DNA of 6,034 nucleotides. It comes from Cyanobacteria bacterium UBA791 (GTDB lineage Bacteria; Cyanobacteriota; Vampirovibrionia; Gastranaerophilales; Gastranaerophilaceae). Every line of letters starts with the position of its first letter. The stretch's first letter is position 1. The stretch covers positions 1 through 6,034 of the forward strand of contig DBIX01000050.1 of NCBI GenBank assembly GCA_002297005.1, written 5' to 3'. A model generated the notes under the pieces. The model saw only the letters and a list, made by a program, of their open reading frames with translations, was not told where the DNA came from and did not search any database. The translations under genes and the position numbers were made by a program. Shown piece after piece: positions 1 through 4,610 of the stretch.

Positions 1-286
1 TCAGAAAGTTTATGTCCATCGTCAACCTCGCTAAAAGATTGACTGCTCGACTTTATTTTAACACTAGCTTTACGCTATTGCTTTTGTCCGTTAAATCACT
101 TTTGTTGAATCAACAAGTATATTTAGTCGTTTTCAGCTATTCTGTTTTCAATGTACTATCTCTTCTTTCAAGCGAACATTTTAAATTCAACTTTCGGTTG
201 AATGCTCCCCTTTATAATTTCTGGAGGCTAGTGGTGAGATTTAAAATCTCTTTCGGACCACTCAAGTTGTTCACTTGCTTTCCGTA
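1..286 (-). other. 5' leader of an rRNA operon running out of the window
   Basis: This stretch reads as the transcribed leader of an rRNA operon on the minus strand. It has no convincing protein gene. It starts about 7 bases downstream of a strong promoter and is rich in hairpins. Stems pair 185-191 with 197-203 (ATTCAAC/GTTGAAT), 230-235 with 257-262 (AGTGGT/ACCACT, enclosing a second stem across 236-250), and 263-267 with 273-277. A boxA-like TTGAAAAC element follows at about 144-157. The order of promoter, stem-loops, boxA and about 140 further bases matches known leaders upstream of 16S rRNA in low-GC bacteria. The minus strand ends at the window edge with AAACTTTCTGA, which would join naturally to the usual 16S start GAGTTTGATC. 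That 16S gene is inferred, because it lies outside the window. A plus-strand open frame over 12-314 is probably fortuitous. Confidence 0.72.
144..157 (-). promoter_or_regulatory. boxA-like antitermination site in rRNA leader
   Basis: On the minus strand the bases read GTACATTGAAAACA, close to the CTTTGAAAAC form of boxA found in rRNA leaders and 16S-23S spacers of low-GC bacteria. There, NusB-NusE binding lets RNA polymerase read through the untranslated rRNA. The three bases before TTGAAAAC differ from the usual form. A second partial match, GCTGAAAAC, lies about 14 bases further downstream (minus strand, plus positions 130-138). The call rests on the motif and on its place between promoter and presumed 16S start. 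Confidence 0.55.
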
Positions 287-292
287 CTTATT

Positions 293-340
293 ATGTTACA
301 CCTTCAAGATTTAATGTCAACACTTTTGTTTTATTTTTTT
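293..340 (-). promoter_or_regulatory. rRNA operon promoter with A-rich UP element
   Basis: Read on the minus strand, a perfect -35 TTGACA (plus positions 315-320) is followed after 16 bases by TAACAT (293-298). An alternative -10, CATAAT (290-295), would leave 19 bases. Upstream of the -35, about 321-340, the minus strand is almost pure A with a few T, as in UP elements that bind the RNA polymerase alpha subunit at rRNA promoters. The -35 and A-tract are strong and the -10 is imperfect. Transcription would start near 285 and run leftward. Only one convincing promoter is visible, although rRNA operons often have two. Confidence 0.7.
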
Positions 341-410
341 TCTAATATGTTTACAAAGCTTAATATTTTACCCCTCAAACTCACTTATAGCTTGATTGTC
401 TATTTTTAAA

Positions 411-428
411 ATCCCCCATTTGGGGGAT
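411..428. repeat. G/C-rich palindrome upstream of the rRNA promoter
   Basis: The bases atcccccatttgggggat form a near-perfect inverted repeat, with a stem of 7-8 bp and a loop of 2-4 bases, and stand out in a very AT-rich region. Read on the minus strand it is followed by TTTTAAAAAT, so it could act as a weak intrinsic terminator protecting the rRNA promoter from upstream transcription. Read on the plus strand it is followed by AGAAAAATTTGG with no U-tract. It lies between two divergent transcription units, where a terminator has no obvious gene to end, so a protein-binding site is also possible. Confidence 0.45.
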
Positions 429-439
429 AGAAAAATTTG

Positions 440-492
440 GCTGAAAGCATGTTAAATTCAACTTTTAGCATGATTTCAACATGTTCAACATG
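440..492. promoter_or_regulatory. Cluster of inverted and direct repeats upstream of the exported-protein gene
   Basis: Several short repeats overlap here. GCTGAAAG (440-447) pairs with CTTTTAGC (462-469) with one mismatch. CATGTT-C-AACATG (480-492) is a perfect 6-bp inverted repeat around one base. The motif TTCAAC occurs at 457-462, 475-480 and 484-489, and CATG recurs throughout. The 14 bases at 452-465 also match 181-194 in the rRNA leader exactly. The cluster sits just upstream of, or overlapping, the likely promoter of the gene at 538. An operator for a dimeric regulator or a structured 5' region are both possible, and no known regulator motif is recognised. Confidence 0.35.
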
Positions 493-521
493 GTTTATTA
501 TATATATAGAACGTATATAAT
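476..521 (+). promoter_or_regulatory. Candidate promoter of the exported-protein gene
   Basis: TCAACA (476-481, four of six matches to TTGACA) is followed after 17 bases by TATATA (499-504), inside an alternating TA tract. A perfect TATAAT lies at 516-521, but a start site 7 bases after it would fall within the AAAAGGAG ribosome-binding site (524-531). The upstream pair is therefore the better candidate. The TA-rich sequence makes the exact choice uncertain. Confidence 0.35.
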
Positions 522-537
522 ATAAAAGGAGAACACT

Positions 538-978
538 ATGAAACTTAATAAATTAGTCGTAGCTATGACAGTTGGCGTGTTTGCAGTTTCAACTCCTGCT
601 TTTGCAGACGGCAACGCTTTTACACCTTTAAACTTTGATGATACAGCTTACAACACTTCAACTACTAACAGCACAGCAAGCACTAAAACAGTTGCTAACT
701 CTTCAACTTCTACTAGCAATATTACTACTACAGTTAACCAAGCAGACAATAGTGTTGCAAATGGGAATATTCAAAACGCAATTCTTCAATTAGATAATGC
801 ACAAACTGATATTAAAAACGATTTATTAAATTACAAAACAAAATATCAAGAAGTTGATAATCATTACAAATTAATTAAAAACGAAAGAAACAATTTGAAA
901 AAACAAATTAAAGCTATCGAAAGAAGAAGCAAAAATATTGACAGAGCAAAAGAAAAACTTAGAAAAAACATGGTTTAA
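538..978 (+). CDS. Small exported protein with Ser/Thr/Asn-rich linker and C-terminal coiled coil
   Basis: The 146-residue product has a clear N-terminal export signal: two lysines, a hydrophobic core at about residues 6-18, and a signal peptidase I site after Ala23 (PAFA, then DGN). Residues 35-70 are almost entirely Ser, Thr, Asn and Ala, giving an extended low-complexity linker. Residues 75-146 are helical and strongly charged, with heptad-like spacing of Ile/Leu, rising lysine and arginine content and a basic end (RAKEKLRKNMV). There is no transmembrane segment after the signal and no cysteine. The start is supported by AAAAGGAG 6-7 bases upstream. The protein should act in the periplasm or outside the membrane, perhaps bound to an anionic partner such as the envelope through its basic helix. 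That role is inferred from composition. I do not recognise the family. The gene stands alone, with its own terminator. Confidence 0.85.
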   Translation: MKLNKLVVAMTVGVFAVSTPAFADGNAFTPLNFDDTAYNTSTTNSTASTKTVANSSTSTSNITTTVNQADNSVANGNIQNAILQLDNAQTDIKNDLLNYKTKYQEVDNHYKLIKNERNNLKKQIKAIERRSKNIDRAKEKLRKNMV

Positions 979-1005
979 TACAATATAGTTTAAAAGTTCA
1001 AATTT

Positions 1006-1031
1006 AAGACCTCAGCAATGAGGTCTTTTTT
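1006..1031 (+). terminator. Intrinsic terminator after the exported-protein gene
   Basis: A perfect 9-bp stem, AAGACCTCA (1006-1014) with TGAGGTCTT (1019-1027), closes a GCAA tetraloop and runs into a T-run (1026-1031). It begins 27 bases after the stop codon and should end transcription from the upstream gene, making it monocistronic. The downstream ABC gene therefore needs its own promoter. Confidence 0.9.
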
Positions 1032-1083
1032 GTGCATATATATATATAAACATGTAACTATTTATTTTAATATCAAAATAATA

Positions 1084-1097
1084 TATAATAATGAGTA
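1084..1097 (+). promoter_or_regulatory. TATAAT directly before the ABC gene start; possible leaderless mRNA
   Basis: TATAAT at 1084-1089 ends one base before the annotated ATG, and no purine-rich ribosome-binding site lies in the 20 bases before it. If this hexamer is the -10 box, RNA synthesis would begin near 1096-1097, exactly at the second ATG, giving a leaderless message. The matching -35 position (1061-1066, TTTATT) is poor. The sequence here is extremely AT-rich, so a chance TATAAT is a real alternative. Confidence 0.3.
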
Positions 1098-2050
1098 TGA
1101 AAATATTAGAAATAGAGAATTTAGACATTTGTTTTAATTTAGAAGACGGTTCACACCAAGCCGTTTATAATGTTTCGTTAGAACTTGAGCAAGGAAAAAC
1201 ACATGCACTTGTGGGTGAATCAGGTTGTGGTAAAAGTATTACCGCCATGTCAATACTAAATCTTTTACCGAAAACTGCACATATATCTGGCGGAGCAATA
1301 AAATTTAACGAAAGAAACTTGCTAGATTTATCAGAAAAAGAAATGCAAAAAATAAGAGGTTCTCAAATTGCCTTAATACCGCAAGACCCTCTTACATCAC
1401 TAAATCCTCTATATACAATTGGAAATCAATTAGTAGAAATTTTGCAACTTCATCAAAATCTAAACAAGGAAGACGCAAAGAAAAAAGCTATCGAGGCCTT
1501 AAATTTGGTAAAAATACCATCTGCTGAAAACTGTTTTAATTCATATCCACATGAACTTTCAGGGGGAATGAAGCAACGTGCAATTATCGCAATGGCATTA
1601 GCATGCAACGCAAAAGTTATTATTGCAGACGAACCAACAACTGCACTTGACGTAACTATTCAAGCACAAATCATGAATTTATTAGATGAAATTAAAACAA
1701 AATATGGAACATCTATCCTATTAATCACGCATGACCTTGCTCTTGTAAGTCAATATGCAGACGAAGTTAGCGTAATGTATGCAGGTAGAATTGTTGAGCA
1801 TGCTCCAGTAAAAGAATTTTTCTTGGATACAAATCATCCGTATTCAACTGCACTATTGCGTGCGTTACCAACTTCCAAAGCAAAAAAATTAGCATCAATA
1901 AAAGGTCAACCTCCAACACTTAGAGAAAATATTGAGGGTTGCAAATTTTACCCACGTTGTAGCTACTGCTTACCACAAATTTGCAACAGCCAAGTTCCTG
2001 AATTAAAGGAAGTTGCGTATAATCATTATTCAGCATGTCATTTGAATTAG
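1091..2050 (+). CDS. Peptide ABC transporter ATP-binding protein, OppD/DppD type
   Basis: This is a full-length 319-residue ATPase of the oligopeptide/dipeptide (and nickel) importer class, which powers substrate uptake from the cytoplasmic face of the membrane. Walker A is GESGCGKS (42-49), the Q-loop glutamine is Gln98 in PQDPLTSLNP, the signature is LSGGM (156-160), Walker B is VIIADE (176-181) with catalytic Glu181, the D-loop is ALD (185-187) and the switch histidine is His214. The C-terminal oligopeptide-type domain carries Cys284, Cys290, Cys298 and Cys316 in the pattern GCKFYPRC...ACH. In some DppD-type proteins this pattern binds an iron-sulfur cluster. Cys293 is an additional cysteine. 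No permease, binding protein or second ATPase gene lies nearby, so it must pair with subunits encoded elsewhere or be a remnant. No Shine-Dalgarno site precedes the first ATG. A second ATG two codons on (1097) is an alternative start. The 3' end is duplicated downstream. Confidence 0.93.
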   Translation: MSMKILEIENLDICFNLEDGSHQAVYNVSLELEQGKTHALVGESGCGKSITAMSILNLLPKTAHISGGAIKFNERNLLDLSEKEMQKIRGSQIALIPQDPLTSLNPLYTIGNQLVEILQLHQNLNKEDAKKKAIEALNLVKIPSAENCFNSYPHELSGGMKQRAIIAMALACNAKVIIADEPTTALDVTIQAQIMNLLDEIKTKYGTSILLITHDLALVSQYADEVSVMYAGRIVEHAPVKEFFLDTNHPYSTALLRALPTSKAKKLASIKGQPPTLRENIEGCKFYPRCSYCLPQICNSQVPELKEVAYNHYSACHLN

Positions 2051-2057
2051 GGGTAAA
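2023..2057 (+). repeat. Direct repeat, copy 1 (end of the ABC gene)
   Basis: These 35 bases cover the last eight codons and stop of the ABC transporter gene and a few bases beyond. They match 2149-2183 at 34 of 35 positions. The single difference (T in copy 1, C in copy 2) lies in a cysteine codon and is synonymous. The repeat period is 126 bp. Confidence 0.9.
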
Positions 2058-2115
2058 AATATAATTCAAAAAAATTTTCATTTACGTGTTTATGTAAAAA
2101 CTCCCAATTGGTAAG

Positions 2116-2136
2116 ATCCTGAAACAAGTTCAGGAT
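2116..2136. repeat. REP-like palindrome between the two direct repeats
   Basis: ATCCTGAA (2116-2123) and TTCAGGAT (2129-2136) form a perfect 8-bp stem around ACAAG, flanked by AG and GACA. The same core (read on the other strand as GTCATCCTGAACTTGTTTC) is, from memory, a recurring intergenic palindrome in many unrelated bacterial genomes, so this is probably one copy of a dispersed repeat. As RNA it would form a hairpin on either strand, but neither side has a U-tract, so it is a poor intrinsic terminator. It could stabilise 3' ends of the flanking convergent genes. Confidence 0.6.
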
Positions 2137-2148
2137 GACAGTAATGTA

Positions 2149-2183
2149 TCATTATTCAGCATGCCATTTGAATTAGGGGTAAA
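2149..2183 (+). repeat. Direct repeat, copy 2 (untranslated duplicate of the ABC gene end)
   Basis: This second copy would read HYSACHLN and stop if it were in frame with a gene, exactly like the end of the ABC transporter, but no reading frame leads into it. Identity continues past the stop codon, which favours a recent local duplication over the relic of a second ATPase gene. Between the two copies lie 91 bases that include a dispersed-repeat-like palindrome. Confidence 0.88.
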
Positions 2184-2206
2184 GGTAAATCTTTACTAAA
2201 ATATTT

Positions 2207-2860
2207 TTATTCTTTTATAGTACCTTTACCTTTGTGAATTTCAGATTTAGTCATCAAACCTTTTTTGCCGGTTGGAGTATAAGTAATATCGCCATCATTT
2301 TGTTTTACTTCATTTTTACCTGAAATAAAAACTTTGCCATCTTTAGAATGTTGATATTCACCCTTTACAGGTTCACGATTACCAAAGAAACCTCTATAAT
2401 GTTCATTTCTATCATCATTTTGTATATCTACGACATCAACTTTTCCATCTTTTTGAGAAACATCAACTTTTGTATTTCTGCATCCATACAAAGTGTACTC
2501 GTCCTCCTTTTTAGTGCCTGTAATTTCAGCACTATTTATTCTATAAAAATCAACTGAAACATCACCTGTCTTAACTTCTTTTTTATTTAGGTTAATTACT
2601 GTTGGGTCATATCCATAGTCAACAACGAACTCACCCTCTGTAACGCTATAACCGAATGGCGATTTTTCTGTTTTAGTCTTATCTGTCATGGATACAACCG
2701 ATTCATTTTTTTCAGCTTGGTTTGGATAAACCAATTTTGTTCCATCTCGTAAAAAAACGCTATTTAATTCTTTGCCGTCTTTTTTAATAACTTCTGATTT
2801 AGCAACGTCGTTTTTATTAAATCTTACGCCACCAATATTTATATTGTTGTTATCTGCCAT
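2207..2860 (-). CDS. Hypothetical hydrophilic protein of 217 residues
   Basis: I do not recognise this protein. It is soluble and highly charged, with many Lys, Asp, Asn and Gly residues, no signal peptide and no membrane segment. Residues 8-48 form a compact Gly/Asp-turn-rich unit (INIGGVRFNKND, then FLRDGTKLVYPNQ). Residues 50-68 are a polar linker. Residues 109-147 have short strands separated by polar turns (EITGTKKEDEYTLYGC, then VDVVDIQND), suggesting a beta-rich fold. A third section (155-200) repeats the Lys-Asp-Gly-Lys turn theme. The only cysteine is Cys127. The start is supported by GAAAGGA 6 bases before the ATG. The gene is divergent from the GAF/HD-GYP gene and convergent with the ABC gene. 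A cytoplasmic protein or a protein exported without a cleaved signal both fit; no function is assigned. Real coding is likely, given the length in this frame, the ribosome-binding site and an upstream promoter candidate. Confidence 0.75.
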   Translation of the reverse strand: MADNNNINIGGVRFNKNDVAKSEVIKKDGKELNSVFLRDGTKLVYPNQAEKNESVVSMTDKTKTEKSPFGYSVTEGEFVVDYGYDPTVINLNKKEVKTGDVSVDFYRINSAEITGTKKEDEYTLYGCRNTKVDVSQKDGKVDVVDIQNDDRNEHYRGFFGNREPVKGEYQHSKDGKVFISGKNEVKQNDGDITYTPTGKKGLMTKSEIHKGKGTIKE

Positions 2861-2904
2861 GTGTATCCTTTCAAGTTTAAAATTTTATAGCTTATATAAA
2901 ACAA

Positions 2905-2933
2905 ATACTAAAATTAAATTGCTAAATAATCAA
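2905..2933 (-). promoter_or_regulatory. Candidate promoter of the 217-residue protein gene
   Basis: On the minus strand TTGATT (plus 2928-2933) and TAGTAT (plus 2905-2910) are separated by exactly 17 bases, each matching four of six consensus bases. The implied RNA start near 2898 leaves a leader of about 38 bases containing the ribosome-binding site. Other AT-rich hexamers nearby could also serve as the -10 box. The tandem CATAT repeat begins 11 bases upstream of this -35 box. Confidence 0.35.
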
Positions 2934-2943
2934 TATTTACCCA

Positions 2944-2968
2944 CATATCATATCATATCATATCATAT
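2944..2968. repeat. Tandem pentanucleotide repeat, five CATAT units
   Basis: Five perfect, uninterrupted CATAT units lie in the intergenic region between the divergent genes starting at 2860 (minus) and 3145 (plus). They fall just upstream of the predicted -35 box of the minus-strand gene, where a change in unit number would alter spacing to any upstream binding site. Short perfect repeats of this kind can expand or contract by slipped-strand mispairing. Whether five units vary here is unknown. Confidence 0.9.
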
Positions 2969-3030
2969 AGTAGATTATAGTTGGGTTTTGAGGCACAAAC
3001 ATATTTGTAATATTTGTTTAATAATTTTAA

Positions 3031-3060
3031 ATATCCTCTAAATAGAGGATATTTTTGTCT
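3031..3060 (+). terminator. Orphan intrinsic terminator upstream of the GAF/HD-GYP gene
   Basis: ATATCCTCTA (3031-3040) and TAGAGGATAT (3043-3052) form a near-perfect stem that runs into TTTTGTCT and further T-rich sequence on the plus strand. No plus-strand protein gene lies between the ABC gene and this site. It may end readthrough from upstream, end a short untranslated RNA from about 2940-3030, or insulate the promoter at 3110. The minus-strand side is followed by TTTAAAATT, a weaker U-tract. Confidence 0.65.
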
Positions 3061-3109
3061 TTTTTTAAAATTTTTGTAAATTTTATCAAAGTTTATAAAA
3101 ATTATGCCG

Positions 3110-3137
3110 TATAATAACATGTACAACAATACGAGGA
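3110..3137 (+). promoter_or_regulatory. -10 box and ribosome-binding site of the GAF/HD-GYP gene
   Basis: A consensus TATAAT at 3110-3115 implies an RNA start near 3122 and a leader of about 22 bases. GAGGA at 3133-3137 sits 7 bases before the ATG at 3145 and fixes that start. No good -35 hexamer is present: TTATCA (3083-3088) is 21 bases away, which is too far. The promoter may need an activator or be read by an alternative sigma factor. Confidence 0.45.
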
Positions 3138-3144
3138 ATATTTT

Positions 3145-4518
3145 ATGGAAGAAAAAGAAGCAGCAAATGGTGGTGCATCTTTATTTGGACGAAGTTTTGA
3201 GCTTATGGACTCAGACCCCCTAGAAGAAATATTTGCCCTTAATTTAGGTGATTTCATCTCTGAACACCTAATTTCAGACGATTTAGCCAAAAAAATAGCA
3301 GTTGGTTCTAGTGACAAGGTTAAAAATCTTAAAAATCAACTTAAAGAACTTGTTAGTATATATTCGCTTGACCACACTCTTTGTGTGCTTGGCTTTAACT
3401 CTGAAGAAGACTATATAATTTACAACTCTATCGCTAAAACAATTTCTCAAATGCTTGATGTGGATGCATGTCATGTTTATTTGACAAAAGATTTTGCGAA
3501 AGGTTTAAATGCAAACGGCAAAGACTTAGTTCTTGTAGGTTCTTCTGTTCATTTTGAGGATGATGCCTACAAATACAACATTGGTTACAATTTGGATGAA
3601 GACTCTATTGTTCAAAAAGCTTTCAACGAAAGAGTTATCGTAGAAGCTAAGAACTTAGATAAAAATCCATTATTCAAGCCAATAAAAGATTTAGACGAAG
3701 ATAAAGTTAAAATCTATACAGCAATTCCAATGAACAACAATGCTTACAAAGTTGGCGTTATAGTTGTTCAAAGCTACAAAGACGAAGATTTTAAAAATGA
3801 ATACTTAGATCTTGTTCATTCTATCGCTCGTTTATTTGCAACTTCTATGTCTTTACAACGTATTTTAGAAGAATCTCAAGTTCTTCTTGACGATGATAAA
3901 GCAGAAGCTAGTGAACTTCAACACATGCGTGCCGAATTGACAGCCCTAATCGGCGATCTTGGTGATGAACAACAAACTTTCGTTACTCAACTTGCTCGTG
4001 CAGTTGATATAAAAGGTCAATACAAGGTTGCTCACTCTCAAAATACTGCCGATTTATCTCGTGCATTATGCAAGCAAATTGGATTAAATGAAAAAACAAG
4101 TGACCTTATCTATTACGCAGGTCTACTTCAAAATATCGGTAAAATTACTCTTCCTGCTGAATTGTTTAACAGAAACGGTAAACTTACCAAAGAAGAATGG
4201 GACAAATTGCAAAATTCACCTAACGTTGGTGTAAACTTGCTTATGAATATCAACTTCTTATCAGAAGTTGTTCCTTACATCCATTACCACAAGGAACGTT
4301 GGGATGGCAAAGGCGAACCTGAGGGTTTAAAAGGTATGTCAATTCCTTTCGGCTCTCGTATCATCGCAGTTGCTGATGCGTTCTCTGCACTTACTTCTGA
4401 CCGTCCATTCCGTGATGCTATGGACAAAGACAAAGCTCTTTCTATTATCAAGTCTGAAGTCGGTGTAAAATGGGATGCAGATGTTGTGGATGCTTTATTC
4501 AAACTTATGAATAAATAA
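3145..4518 (+). CDS. GAF domain protein with a degenerate HD-GYP domain
   Basis: The 457-residue cytoplasmic protein has a variable N-terminus (1-70), a GAF-type sensor domain (about 75-235), a helical linker (240-270) and an HD-GYP fold (about 275-455). HD-GYP domains normally hydrolyse cyclic di-GMP with a bi- or trinuclear metal centre. Conserved framework is plain: LTKEEWDKLQ, HYHKERWDGKGEP, GMSIPFGSRIIAVADAFSALTSDRPFR. The active site is altered, however. The HD pair in the usual LLHDIGKI is Gln329-Asn330. The histidine of the HP..G motif is Ser358. HHE reads His382-Lys383-Glu384, and the GYP motif reads Gly390-Glu391-Pro392. Only His297, His382 and Asp411 remain of the usual ligands. 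It is therefore probably not a phosphodiesterase; it may bind a nucleotide or partner and signal through it, with the GAF domain sensing a small ligand. The gene appears monocistronic, with GAGGA 7 bases before the start. Confidence 0.9.
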   Translation: MEEKEAANGGASLFGRSFELMDSDPLEEIFALNLGDFISEHLISDDLAKKIAVGSSDKVKNLKNQLKELVSIYSLDHTLCVLGFNSEEDYIIYNSIAKTISQMLDVDACHVYLTKDFAKGLNANGKDLVLVGSSVHFEDDAYKYNIGYNLDEDSIVQKAFNERVIVEAKNLDKNPLFKPIKDLDEDKVKIYTAIPMNNNAYKVGVIVVQSYKDEDFKNEYLDLVHSIARLFATSMSLQRILEESQVLLDDDKAEASELQHMRAELTALIGDLGDEQQTFVTQLARAVDIKGQYKVAHSQNTADLSRALCKQIGLNEKTSDLIYYAGLLQNIGKITLPAELFNRNGKLTKEEWDKLQNSPNVGVNLLMNINFLSEVVPYIHYHKERWDGKGEPEGLKGMSIPFGSRIIAVADAFSALTSDRPFRDAMDKDKALSIIKSEVGVKWDADVVDALFKLMNK

Positions 4519-4546
4519 AATTTATCTCATTATGGCTATATTTAAC

Positions 4547-4579
4547 AGGGGCGAAATTGATAAAATCAATTTCGCCCCT
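4547..4579. terminator. Perfect 15-bp hairpin between convergent genes
   Basis: AGGGGCGAAATTGAT (4547-4561) and ATCAATTTCGCCCCT (4565-4579) pair perfectly around AAA, midway between the stops of the GAF/HD-GYP gene (4518) and the DUF1015 gene (4611). Its symmetry and position mark it as a shared bidirectional 3'-end structure. Neither strand has the usual U-tract after the stem (ATGTTC on plus, GTTAAA on minus), so it may act with a termination factor or protect 3' ends from exonucleases. Confidence 0.75.
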
Positions 4580-4610
4580 ATGTTCAATAAAATTATCATT
4601 TCTTCTTTAA

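Noticed and set aside
12..314. Plus-strand open frame of 100 codons
   Set aside because: It lies antisense to a well-supported rRNA leader and promoter, has no ribosome-binding site before its ATG, and its product is a low-complexity hydrophobic sequence with no recognisable domain.
516..521. TATAAT as the -10 box of the exported-protein gene
   Set aside because: The implied RNA start would fall inside the ribosome-binding site and remove part of it, so an upstream -10 is more likely.
2149..2183. Remnant of a second tandem peptide-transporter ATPase gene
   Set aside because: Such genes often occur in pairs ending in ACHL, but the match to the first gene continues through the stop codon into the UTR with 34 of 35 identities, which fits a local duplication better than an old paralogue.
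2348..2557. Plus-strand frame inside the 217-residue protein gene
   Set aside because: It is antisense to a longer frame with a good ribosome-binding site, and its Ile/Phe/Ser-rich product is typical of the complement of Lys/Asp/Asn-rich coding sequence.
2944..2968. CRISPR-like array
   Set aside because: The units are contiguous 5-base repeats with no spacers, so this is a simple tandem repeat.
2772..3041. Plus-strand frame running across the tandem repeat
   Set aside because: It begins antisense to a coding region, crosses a microsatellite and a terminator, and has no ribosome-binding site or recognisable features.
3102..3474. Two minus-strand frames over the start of the GAF/HD-GYP gene
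   Set aside because: Both are short shadows of a clearly coding plus-strand gene.
4284..4502. Minus-strand frame over the end of the GAF/HD-GYP gene
   Set aside because: It is the complement of conserved HD-GYP coding sequence and has no independent support.
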